DNA from: Agarophyton chilense
Lineage: Eukaryota; Rhodophyta; Florideophyceae; Gracilariales; Gracilariaceae
Reading direction: 5' to 3'
NCBI GenBank assembly: GCA_030374765.1
Contig: JARGXX010000138.1
Span: 434,001 to 498,000, forward strand
DNA length: 64,000 bases
How positions within the stretch are numbered: position 1 is the stretch's first letter; the number at the start of each line of letters is the position of its first letter. The notes beneath the pieces are model-generated. The model was not told the origin of the DNA, made no database searches, and worked only from the letters and a program-made list of their open reading frames with translations. Positions 34,503 through 44,243 of this stretch are shown here, one piece after another. Position numbers and translations under genes: made by a program.

Positions 34503-35022
34503 CCGTCTCGCACAAGCGCCGCGTGTGTCACAGCGCGCACACGCGGTACAGCGCGCACACGCGGTACAGCGCGCACACGTTCGAACTAGTCATCATCACC
34601 CCCCGTTTTGTACTTGAGAGGCGATCTCGGCAATGGCGTTTGACGAGCCAGCCGTCTCGACGCGCTCTTCGCAAAATGGCGCCTTCTCCGCAAGTCGTTG
34701 TCGCCGGCCGCCGCGCGGCGGGAGCGTGTTTCATTGTGGACCAAGTGCTCGGCAAGCGCCCACCAGCGCGCTGAGCACGTGCGAGGTGAACGGCGTGTAC
34801 CACTCGCTCACCGCCGGTTGCAAAACGGCCGTGTCGCCAACGTTCGGCGTCATCGCCAACAGGTGCGAGCCGCAGTTGATGCGCCTTTTGAGCAATCGGC
34901 GCAACCGCGTCGCGCCGGGGCGCTGCTTCAAACCGAGTGCCACTCCAACGCGCGTCGAGTACGTGCCGTGCGTGGCGGAGCGCGTGAGGGCCGCCGTGGC
35001 GGCTACGCCGTACTTGGGGCAC
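34503..35022. other. GC-rich spacer with an 18-bp tandem repeat
   Basis: About 520 bp. It starts with 2.7 copies of an 18-bp unit (CAGCGCGCACACGCGGTA) at 34531-34579. Long frames exist on both strands because stops are rare at this GC content; none shows recognisable domains. Confidence 0.5.
34531..34579. repeat. 18-bp tandem repeat, 2.7 copies
   Basis: Perfect units of CAGCGCGCACACGCGGTA immediately downstream of the right unknown gene. Confidence 0.92.
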
Positions 35023-36470
35023 TCGGCGAGACACCACCAACGAGGAACGCTGCCACGTGTCATGCTCACGTTGACAGTATCTATGGCACCACCGACGCAA
35101 CCAAACCTTAAAAGTAGCAGCGCCACTGTAACGCCGACACACTCGCCTTTGCGTAAAGTGTCCACCTCTTCGCCGTCCCCGCCGTCTCTGCCGTCCAATC
35201 GCCGCCCGCCCGACTTCCACGTCACACACTCACTCCAATCACAACGCCGCAAGTCAGCTACTTAACGTGTTCGTTTTCCTTCAACTCACAATTCCGTCTC
35301 GTCACAACAATTGCAGCGCATCACCCTTGCACGTGTACACAAATAAATGTTATGCTACACGACTAGAGACACTACCCATCGCCTTAATCAATTGCTCTCA
35401 GCCCCAATGCCTCCTCCCTCCCCGAACACGGCGCACTTAAACAACCCCCCCGCCCTGCTTCAACTCTCTCCACATCGCCCTGTTCACCATTCAGCATCTC
35501 TGTGCAGCGATCAACCCCCGAAACAACATGAGCGCAGGCGTTCCCATCAAAACCGTGCTCCTTGGCAACCCCGGCGTTGGAAAGTCAACCATTCACAACA
35601 CCCTGCTTGGAAAAATTTCATCCGAGTCCGGCCTCTCATTCGGAACTGGTCTCACGCAAAAGGCCATAACAGCGCGTAGCCACGGTTTCACCTGCGTGGA
35701 CACGCCCGGTCTGGCGGACATTGACACCAACAGAAACACTTTTGCACAGATTTCAAACGCGCTGCGTGGTCCTTGTCGCGTCAGGCTCGTGTTCGTGGCA
35801 ACGCTTGAGGGCGGACGCGTGCGAAAAGGCGACGTTGCATCCCTGGCTTGCGTCCTGGATGGTCTCAGCGGTGTGGTGCCCAACAAACACATCAACGTTA
35901 TGCTCATTATCAACAAATGTCCGTCTAATGTCCACAAGAAGATTTACAACAAAAACAAAGCCACCTATATCAAGGCACGTTCTCACGTATTGATGCCGTT
36001 CTATGCGCTCGGAAACGTTTCGCATTTTGCTGTTCTGAAGTTCGAACTCTCTGCCAGAGGGAAGAGGAACGTTTTCCTTGAAAATGTGAATGTAAAAAAA
36101 CTAAGAAATTGGATCGAACAAGTTCCCACCCTTGACATTCCCCACGATGCGTCTCTGAACGTCAACGTCCAAAATTACAAAAGAAGCAAAATGGAGATGG
36201 GCGCAGTTATCAACAATTTCTATATCGCTCTTGGCAAACATGCTTCAAGCGACCAGGACTTCATTCCTCGGAATTGTGACCCCACTCGTGAAATCCTGAA
36301 AAGTACCTCTCAACACGCCAGCGGTTGGAAAAGGGTCAAAGAGTTTGTCTCAAAATTGAACGGAAAAGCTGAAATGTGGGGGCCCTTTATAAGTGCTGTG
36401 TGTGGTGTTATCGTATTATTACTGTAAACGCCAACGGCGTGCAACAGTTGTCCTCCCGTAGTCGTAATCC
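35023..36470. repeat. Right arm of the large inverted repeat
   Basis: Inverse match of 29163-30530. An extra ~85-bp GC-rich block near 35145-35230 is the main difference outside the gene. Confidence 0.93.
35528..36427 (+). CDS. AIG1/GIMAP-like tail-anchored GTPase (right copy)
   Basis: 299-aa protein, nearly identical to 29206-30108. GNPGVGKST, DTPGLAD and NKCP are all conserved. Differences cluster in one patch after the G4 motif (PSNVHKKIYNKN here against PPQVYEQLSN on the left, with a two-codon length difference) and in the membrane tail (GPFISAVCGVIVLLL). Both copies are open and keep the reading frame through the indel, so both may be expressed. Upstream in the same orientation is the unknown gene at 33915-34502. 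Confidence 0.82.
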   Translation: MSAGVPIKTVLLGNPGVGKSTIHNTLLGKISSESGLSFGTGLTQKAITARSHGFTCVDTPGLADIDTNRNTFAQISNALRGPCRVRLVFVATLEGGRVRKGDVASLACVLDGLSGVVPNKHINVMLIINKCPSNVHKKIYNKNKATYIKARSHVLMPFYALGNVSHFAVLKFELSARGKRNVFLENVNVKKLRNWIEQVPTLDIPHDASLNVNVQNYKRSKMEMGAVINNFYIALGKHASSDQDFIPRNCDPTREILKSTSQHASGWKRVKEFVSKLNGKAEMWGPFISAVCGVIVLLL

Positions 36471-37330
36471 AAACAATTACGCTGCTGTCTAATATGTATT
36501 AATGATTCATTCGAGATTTTTGTTTCAAACTGTGCATCCCGTAATACGTACAGTTTTCCAGCATTGCTGCAACACACGTTTATGGAATCCCAGCAGGATC
36601 TGCACTGTATTTCACCGCTGGCTTTGAAAGCCATAATCGCGCATTAGGGACATTAATCTAGTTGTTATATTTTTATTGGTTAGTGTGCTGCTTTAAACGC
36701 TGCAAGCAGCGCTTAAAGTAACCTAGAAGCACATAGTAGTAACTATCGAGTATTAATGCGTTTCAGATCCGTTTTGGAGGTGCAAAATCTCTAAAAAACG
36801 GCTCTGATGTCTCCAAGTTCTCTCTCAAACAACATCGAACAAAAATCAACACCGTGAAACATTATTTTTCTTTCGCTGCGAGTTCTTCAAATTTGTCACC
36901 CTTTAAAGCGTTTGCCGCCTTAAACCCATCAGGGCGACTGATGCTTGGAGAAACCCCATAAAAATGTAAAAATCTGTTACAATATAGCCGCTGGGCCGAA
37001 CACCTCTTTCCAGCCCACTGTACCAGGTAAACCTTTGCAATGGACAGAAGATACTCTGTGTATACAAACGGTACTCGGTCTGTCTAGAAAGCGCCTATAG
37101 AGTGTAGAGCCTGTAACAATTGTAAAGACCTGGTGACAATCTGGGACCTCGAACTAAAACCGAGGCTGCCGCACGTAGTGCCACGGATCGTCTCAAGCAA
37201 AATGCCAGCTTTTGGTAAAAAGTAAAACGATATGCTTTAATTATTTGTTCTTCTCGAGAATCTTTGTAAAGATTATACACCTTTCTTTGAGGAAAACTTA
37301 AAAATCCGAAGGCTAAGGATATCTTTACGT
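36471..37330. other. Intergenic, nothing recognised
   Basis: About 860 bp outside the right arm. No gene, repeat or RNA signal was supported. Confidence 0.5.
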
Positions 37331-38110
37331 AGTTGGAGTATCTACTGGAGAACAACGCTTGGAGCGGAGAAACCATGAAGATGTTCGGGATCTTCCTCTC
37401 TTGAGAGACACGCCTCAGGTGGAGGAGCCACGTCCCAGCGTAGCACAGAAACAGAGCCATTCTGGAAAGGCACGACGGAGTCGGGTGTAAGACCGAGGCC
37501 AATCCGGCGGGATATAACTAGAGTGTTTAGGTGAGCACGGCACAGTCCAGGGTGTGACAAATCCTAGGCGGAGCGATATCACGGCGATTGTCAGAAAAGG
37601 AGCAGGAAAACACTCGTATGAGAGGAACGAGCGGGGTGAGTGAGGCGGCCACTCACGAGAGCCAAAAAGAAGAACAAGAGGAAAATGGGGGCGAAACCCT
37701 GTGAAGGGGCGAGACTACGACAAGGGTCGGCGATTAAATATGAACCCATGGTGGTGGTAGCACTCTGGTTGACAGATAGGTGGATGAACTAACGTGCGAT
37801 GGGCGCTCACGCAGTATGCGGTGAATATGCGCCGAAGGCGAAGAGTTCAGAGCCAAGACTCCCTCCTTGGTATATCCCAAGAGGGTGTTTACTGGGAAGC
37901 AGTGCTCAACCTCCTAAGTAGTGTGGCGCGCGGTCCCTGACAGTGGGCGCCCGCCCGAAAAATAGACACTAAATAGCGATAGCGTAGCCAGATAAATACT
38001 AAAAATTACTAAATAATACCAACCATTAGGTAGAATTCGGGCCACGTATGGCACGCCTCGCACTCGAGCGTCGGCATCCGTGCAGTCCACGTGTTCCAGC
38101 AGTGTGAACT
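37331..38110 (+). repeat. Degenerate LTR related to the G1 LTR
   Basis: Shares ordered blocks with 5605-6272: GGATCTTCCTCTC, GTCGGGTGTAAG, GAGGAAAATGGG, CAGAGCCAAGA and a final CTAAATA-rich stretch. Ends and target duplication could not be fixed. It is probably an old solo LTR. Confidence 0.5.
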
Positions 38111-39400
38111 TCCGGTCCTAACCGGCCGTCAGCACGCAACAGCGGTATAGCTTGTCATAGACTAAGCTAGTCCTCAAGCGAGCGAAATCTCTAAGTCCTG
38201 GGAAGAAACCCTCTTGAAGGGCATTTTCCTTCATCTACCTGGAAGCAAAAACGTTTGACCCTTAGTGACTATTGACAAAAATATTTGGTTGCGGTGGTTT
38301 AAGAAATTCAAGAAGGAAAAAAATTTAATCGGGATATTTATGTCTCATTACATCTATATAGGTCATAAAGTAACGGAAAAGGCTTTCTGATGCGGACATT
38401 TACCGTAATGTACAGCGCACAGCGTCACATCTGAAGATGGAGCCCACACAAACCCATTAACTACTGCTTTTGTTTGATAGTTCTTGCTCTTTTTCTTCGC
38501 ACTCTTGAATAATTGTGAAGACATGCTGAAAAGAAGCGACCGGCTGCACTGCACTGTTAGATCGCTGCGCGTGTGGTGGCGCGGCGTAGCTGCATTGCAT
38601 ACCAGCCCAAGATTATGGAGCGGTGGCCGCTACGTTGCCAGCATCGATTCATACTATGTCTTTCATACCTCCCTACCCGCTTCGAACCGTTATACTTCTG
38701 TTGTTTTCTTCATTTCTGTTTTCATGTTTCGAGAATCTGCGGTCCTTTTTTCGCTTTGTTGTATCTTGTTCTAGTCAACATTGTACAACAGCTTCGGTAA
38801 AACTCTATTTATAGGTCTTTATCTCCAAAAGAATCAAGTATGAAGTCAACTTATAGGTCCGAACTAGATTGTAAATTAGTCCTAACGTTTAATGTTCACA
38901 ACAAGTTGACGAGTACCATTTATTCTTTTTGCAGTTCGAATTCTTTGAATGATTTTATGTAAGAAATGGGTATAGTATACCATGTATTTGACGACAAAAA
39001 AGAGTGGACAAATGCTTCATGGTTATACTATAATTGCTTCTTTTTCTATAGAATGAAGTGCACTAATATTGCAGTGGCACGCTGTCTAGTATGCAGACTT
39101 ACGTTTGCAATACCTGCGTTGAACGCACTATATAACACCGCGAGAGGTGACAGATACTTTCATGTGTGTCTCCACACCACCAAAAAACGGGTCATGAATT
39201 CTTTGTTTTCCTTTGTGCGTATGCATCACGCCAGCTCAAGCAATGGCGAGAACCGGTGCGTTGAAAGCATCCCCATCCACGACGTCCAAACATTAAATTT
39301 ACTAGCAAGTGTTAGATGGTTATTTGCTAATTTAACAATTGATGATTTTGGGAACTATTGTAAAACTAAATTACCTCCACGGCTTTTACTTCCCTTCCCG
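38111..39400. other. Intergenic, nothing recognised
   Basis: About 1.3 kb. The reading frame at 38966-39415 has no recognisable domain and may be chance or a 5' part of the decayed transposase that follows. Confidence 0.4.
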
Positions 39401-40794
39401 CCAAAATGGAAATGACAGGATCCGACACCGACTCTGATTGTTCCCATAAGGAGACTGCTGCCCTTATTGCTGTCATACCTTGCTTAAGCTTGATTGATTA
39501 TGACATCAGACGCATGAAAAGGCGTAGTAGAGGAAGATCTGTGTAAGGCAAAGTTTCAAACCATGACTATTAATGCCTGCAAGCAATAAAAACGAACAGA
39601 AGATGGATTCCTTTGGCGCGCCCGACGCAACAAACAAACAAACGTTTACTGCCGCTTTGCGCCAACTTTCGTTGGGCATCTCTTCGGATGCGGTTGTAAA
39701 ATACATTAGACTTGCGGAATGTACGAATTTCAGTGTATTTAACGATTTTTCAAGGCCTTTATCAAGGACTTGAAAGAGAAATGTCTTTTTTCACCAACAG
39801 AAGCTGATCTTATTGACATCGAGATGCAGTACAGCCGGCTGCTCAAATTGTCCTGGTTCAAAACAAGGTATGTACAAAGACCAAAAAAAAAGTTCGTTTG
39901 TCGCAAGCAGGTAGTATGCGAAGACCATCAGCGCATATGGAATTTTAGTATCCGCTCTAACGGAGAGAGCAGACACCTGCGACAGCGTTCGGACTGCCGA
40001 TGGGTCGCTTGCGGCGAAGGAAAAGCGGTGGTAGAGCTACAACACGAGCGAGCTGGAAGTGGGGTGTAGGCCACTACTCGCCAGCGAGGGTGAACAGTGC
40101 AACTGTAAAACGTTGATGGAACGTAGGTACGAGACGGCTCGTGAACTGGTTGGGGGCTGACTATCTATAATAGCTCGTCCAGATCTCCGGTTAAGGAATC
40201 CTAAGCGAGGAACAGAATAGTCATGATGCCCATGTTGTCTCCTTTACTTGGAGTCGGCGCTCACCTCTGGTACACTATATACTGTGTGTCAGGGTGAGTG
40301 CCCAAATAAATATATAAATAATACCCAGTGGTCAGCCACTTAGCCAAACCACGGTATGGGTATGGTCCCTAATGGACGTCTAGCTACAAAGGGTAGTAAA
40401 GCCCTCCATGTGGATCGCCACTACATGCGCCGTTGCCAATATGGCATTCCCCTAGGAAGGGTCGCAACTATGCGCGCTCCGTGGTAAGCCACTCGACCCA
40501 TGACGCCACGTGTTCCACTAAGACATTCTGTCTCTAGGCATGCTATGCGGGATGCCGTTTCATATCACGATGCTGATGATATCACTCACTTATGAGTTCC
40601 AACCACGACTTCGCGAAAAACCAACCTATCGGATTCCCCGACATAGTAGAATACTACAGGAATCTTAACTTTGGTATGCCAGGTGCTTTCAACAATTACA
40701 CCATTATGGATCGTAGTTTGCTCTTTATTGCAATAATAAATAAAGCTGGCGTCCTATGCGTCCTGCCACATCTGTATCCGGGCTGGTGTTGAGC
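39400..40794 (+). pseudogene. Decayed Plant_tran/Harbinger-like transposase split by an LTR
   Basis: Plus-strand remnants near 39640-39750 read RQLSLGISSDAVVKYIRLAE, the N-terminal pattern of Plant_tran (PF04827) transposases. Near 39900 there is VVCEDHQRIWN, and after the LTR-X the frame resumes with NFGMPGAFNNYTIMDRSLLF, the family's GMPGSNND-type block. Removing 39944-40658 and one GGAAT joins RIWN to LNFGMPG in frame. The conserved middle segment expected between the two parts is shortened, and several stops exist. The element's own terminal repeats were not found. Confidence 0.72.
39944..40658 (+). repeat. Solo LTR of family LTR-X (copy 3) with TSD GGAAT
   Basis: Matches copies 1 and 2 along its length, with an extra ~45-bp block near 40438-40485. 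GGAAT flanks it at 39939-39943 and 40659-40663. Its first bases are mutated (TTTAGTATCC for TGTAGTATCC). Confidence 0.94.
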
Positions 40795-40829
40795 TGGTTT
40801 TACTATCTCGCAGATGGTATCTATCAGAA

Positions 40830-41300
40830 TGTAATATCCGCTCTGACGGAGAGATCAGACACCTGCGACAGTGTTCATGACTGCCGAATAGGTGCTTTCG
40901 GATAAGGGGAAGGTGTGGTAGAGCACAACACTAGCGAGCTAGAATGGTGGTTGTAAGGCCCCACTCGCCAATGAGGTTGGTTGGTACTTTTGAAACGGAC
41001 AACTACTTGTTGTAGCTCGTCCGGATCTCCGGTTTAATAATCCTGAATGAGGAACAAGATAGTTGGTAAACCCCTTGTTGTCTCCTTTACTTTGGAGTCA
41101 GCGCTCCCTTCTGTGCCTTAAATACAGTGCACAGGGGTGAGCTTCGCACATAATAGTATCTAGATATCAACTTGGTTAGCCGATTAACCCCTCTACAGTA
41201 CGGGGTAATGGTTGCCCGGTGGCTACCGACTACAGTATATGCGCCGTTGCAAATCCGGTATTTCCCTACAAAGGGTCAAATCGGATGCGCCGTGGCAGAC
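40830..41300 (+). repeat. LTR-X variant, left half, interrupted by G3
   Basis: Starts TGTAATATCCGCTCTGACGG and follows LTR-X block by block with clear divergence. It stops at the G3 insertion and resumes at 61897. Near-matching flanks CAGAA (40825-40829) and CAGGA (62046-62050) suggest an old target duplication. Confidence 0.82.
41296..41300. repeat. Target site duplication CAGAC (left) of G3
   Basis: CAGAC precedes the left LTR and is repeated at 61892-61896. Confidence 0.93.
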
Positions 41301-41744
41301 TGTAACGCAATGACTGTTGGCTCAGCTTACGAGTCTCGGCCGGTGGTAGCGTGGTAGAGCGGGCCCTAAGGTTCGAATCCTTGACGGCGGCACTCCCAGA
41401 GTACTTGGTGCTATGGGCTGGCGTTTACTGCGTAGTCCTACAAGTTGGAGCTACGGAAACGATGGTTTGAAGACCAAAGGGTGGAACTAATATACCAAAG
41501 GGGGTTATTTACTATCCTGACGGTGCCTACCTTACTCTAAGGGAGAAGCGTCACTCGAGCCAAGTAAATACTACTGGCGAGGCGCTGTGATCTCCCTGGC
41601 ACTGTAAAGATAATCTCTTACACTAATTAAAATAAATTAATAATCTGCATGAGTCAACCTGAGGTCGAACCGTCCACGTGTCTCCTGTAAGATTCCTCAG
41701 TGCCCGGCGGCTTACAGCGCTCAACGGTTATCATCGCTCCTTCA
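41301..41744 (-). repeat. G3 3' LTR
   Basis: 444 bp, starting TGTAACGCAATGA in plus orientation, about 90% identical by eye to 61446-61891. It contains a tRNA-like stretch with A-box-like TGGTAGAGCGG (41352-41362) and B-box-like GTTCGAATC (41371-41379). Confidence 0.93.
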
Positions 41745-42161
41745 TATATCTCCCTCCTTAGGATTCGGCAGTCACGGCGAAGTCCAGCTGGCCTCTTGAT
41801 TGACCCAGGGGACGCGAACACTTCGTTGCTCCCGATACCATTGGGCGCGACGGGACGTCACGTCGTCATCGCCTGCGGGGATGCGGGGAAGCGTGAGCTG
41901 ACGATTGGCACCGAACGGCAACTAAATTGCCTAAGGACTGTAACTCCCACGCGCCGTGAGAGCTGGCCATAGGGGCATCGCCGGTGTATTCCTCGCGTCG
42001 CGTTGCCGAGACGGTCCATTGGCTTCTTCCTTAGTCTCGGTTCTTTCTTTGGCGATCCTCCGCGCTTCGTCCACCGGTGTAATTTTACGCCTGTCAGTCC
42101 ATTCGGGTCCATTTCGTCACTCCGCCATACCATCGTGGTACTTTTCCATTGGTCGCGCGCG

Positions 42162-44243
42162 ATGCCGGACCCGCCTTATAAGCCCGTCGGATACGCCGTA
42201 CATCCCTCGGACTATGTCGCCTCCGTCGGCTCTCCCATCTATTTCCCGGCGGACCAACCCGGGGCAAGCGGTACCATGACTTCGAACAACCCAGCGGGGA
42301 GCTTCTCGGGATACCAAGTGGCCTACGGACGTCCTGGGGACCGCTATGACCATACCATCGGACGAAACCCGCAGGCAGTGCGTCATGCCGGTCTTTCGTC
42401 CTCTGTGGAAAAATACCAAAGGTTTTTTCATATGTATCTTGACGCCCGAGGGTTTGCCAAGATACTCGACTTCCAGAGGGGCAACAAGAATGCGCGCAGC
42501 GTCTCGTGGTATAACCGATCGTTGCATTGTCCTGGGAATCCGCGGTCGGCGACGCGATGTCGCACCCTCGTCCAAGCGGACAGGCCGTACGTTTGCTGCG
42601 AGGAGGAAGCCGACAACGAGTTCCGGGTGCACAAACTCCTCTCAGACCAATACATGGGTTTCATCTCGCCTCATGTGCGCTTTCCTCCGGCTGGTCACAA
42701 CCTCTTGGCGCTTATGTGCTTCCGGGCGCCGTATGACCGCTTGTTCTGGATTTCCAACCGGGTCTATTGTAACGGGATGCACGAGCCGGATGGTCGTCTG
42801 CGTCAATCCCCGGGGTTCTTCTTTTGTTGGCACCAAGTGGAGTTTCACGACATGAGCGCCGACAAACGCCTTCCGTGGTACCTTTCGCTTCCCCACGAGG
42901 GTGAGAACCAATGGACCATGTAGTGGCGTGTCTCACCGCTCCTTCTGGTTCCCACACCTTCCGTGGTGGAGTACTACTCGTCTCAACTCATGGGCGATGA
43001 CAATAACCGAAGGTCATGGCTGGCCTGGCAGGTACTCTTCGACGAGTTCTGCGTGATGTCCCTTATGGCCTTCCTGGATACCGCGATATACGGAATCCGT
43101 GGTAATGTCCGTTAGGAAGATTGGAGGGTATGATACGATGAGAACATACCTGGTCCTCGAGGTCACCTAATCCCGCTCCCGGACATCATGATCCGCTTCC
43201 TAAGGAACCTGGGCACCCAGAATATCGTCGGCGGGACTCAGATCGACGTCGAGGAGACAGAGGCCCTTTTGGATCATGCCCGACAGGTGGAGTGGGGCAA
43301 GCCTCCCGCGTTTGTTTGGTATGACTGGGATACCGACTCATTCACACCGATTCCGCTGCATCCTCAGGGTCGGGACGACGCTCGTGCCTACCCCGCCAAG
43401 CCTTTAAGGAATCAACCATCGGACATTCTGAGGCGTCATGTACCCGACTATTATCCGAAAGCCATTGGTTTCGATTCTTTGTCCTTCGAGCCTGATGTGG
43501 AAGCCACACCATCAATTCCTGCTGGTATGTCCGACGGAGAATCCTTCGATGAAGATCCCTTCGTGCTACCCGTGGAGGGTGTTCATCCTCCAGTCCAGTT
43601 CGTTGTAGTGGTGCAGATCGCTTCCCCTCTTCCGGCTCCTCTGAGCGCTGCCTCTCAAGATGATCTCTTAAGTGAGCCGCCCGTCGCCCAAGTAAATATT
43701 CCTCCCGGCGATGTTAATGTCGAAACCGAAAGTCCTGTAGGCGATGCACTTCCTCAAACGTCCACCGGGGGCGTCGATATCGCTCCGTCGTCTCCTTTGG
43801 TACACTTTCCTGCTTCGGTCACTGCTGCAGCCGCGGATCTTCGTCATGTCTGCTGTACCGATGGTATTATGGCCTCGATGGACATTGCGACAGTCTTGAG
43901 GGAAGCTTACTCCTTGGCGCATCGCTTGACTCGCTATGCCGCGGTTGTCCAGCAGGGTCAGGACCCGAAGACCGCCACGGTCAATCTCCTGCAGCAGAGT
44001 GCGCAGGCGATGTCCGGCAGGGTTACTGCCGACATGGATGCCCGGTATGGTCTAAATTTGAGTGACCGGAAGGCTTCCGATGGTGGCAATAGTTCCTCAG
44101 GTGAATCTCCGCCGAAGAAGCGTGCTCGGCTCGCTGGAGTCGGTTCAGGTGGTCCAATAGGCTCCTCGGGTAACCTTAGTCCCGATTTCGCTCCTGTAGG
44201 TTCCAATAAGGACGACGTAGCTACTCCTGCGCCACCCCAGTGA
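42162..44243 (+). pseudogene. Antisense accessory gene of G3 (unknown function)
   Basis: One plus-strand frame from ATG 42162 (MPDPPYKPVGY) to TGA 44243, about 694 codons, broken only by in-frame stops near 42921, 43113 and 43128. The last part, 43188-44243, is open for 351 codons. Homologous to the G2 accessory gene (shared FVWYD and DEF..FLDTA-type blocks) and to the remnant at 22318-22602. The C-terminus has a serine-rich stretch followed by PPKKRARLAG, a good match to a basic nuclear localisation signal. No enzymatic motif was recognised. It converges on pol and overlaps its truncated end by about 20 bp. Confidence 0.75.

Noticed and set aside
34633-35265. Long overlapping frames on both strands downstream of the right unknown gene
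   Set aside because: The sequence is very GC-rich, so stops are rare on all frames; no domain, and no counterpart in the left spacer.
36419-36634. 71-codon minus-strand frame with several cysteines
   Set aside because: No recognisable family and it begins in the 3' flank of the GTPase arm.
41340-41395. Genuine tRNA gene
   Set aside because: No anticodon arm or 5' acceptor strand, and it is part of a 444-bp LTR repeated at 61446.
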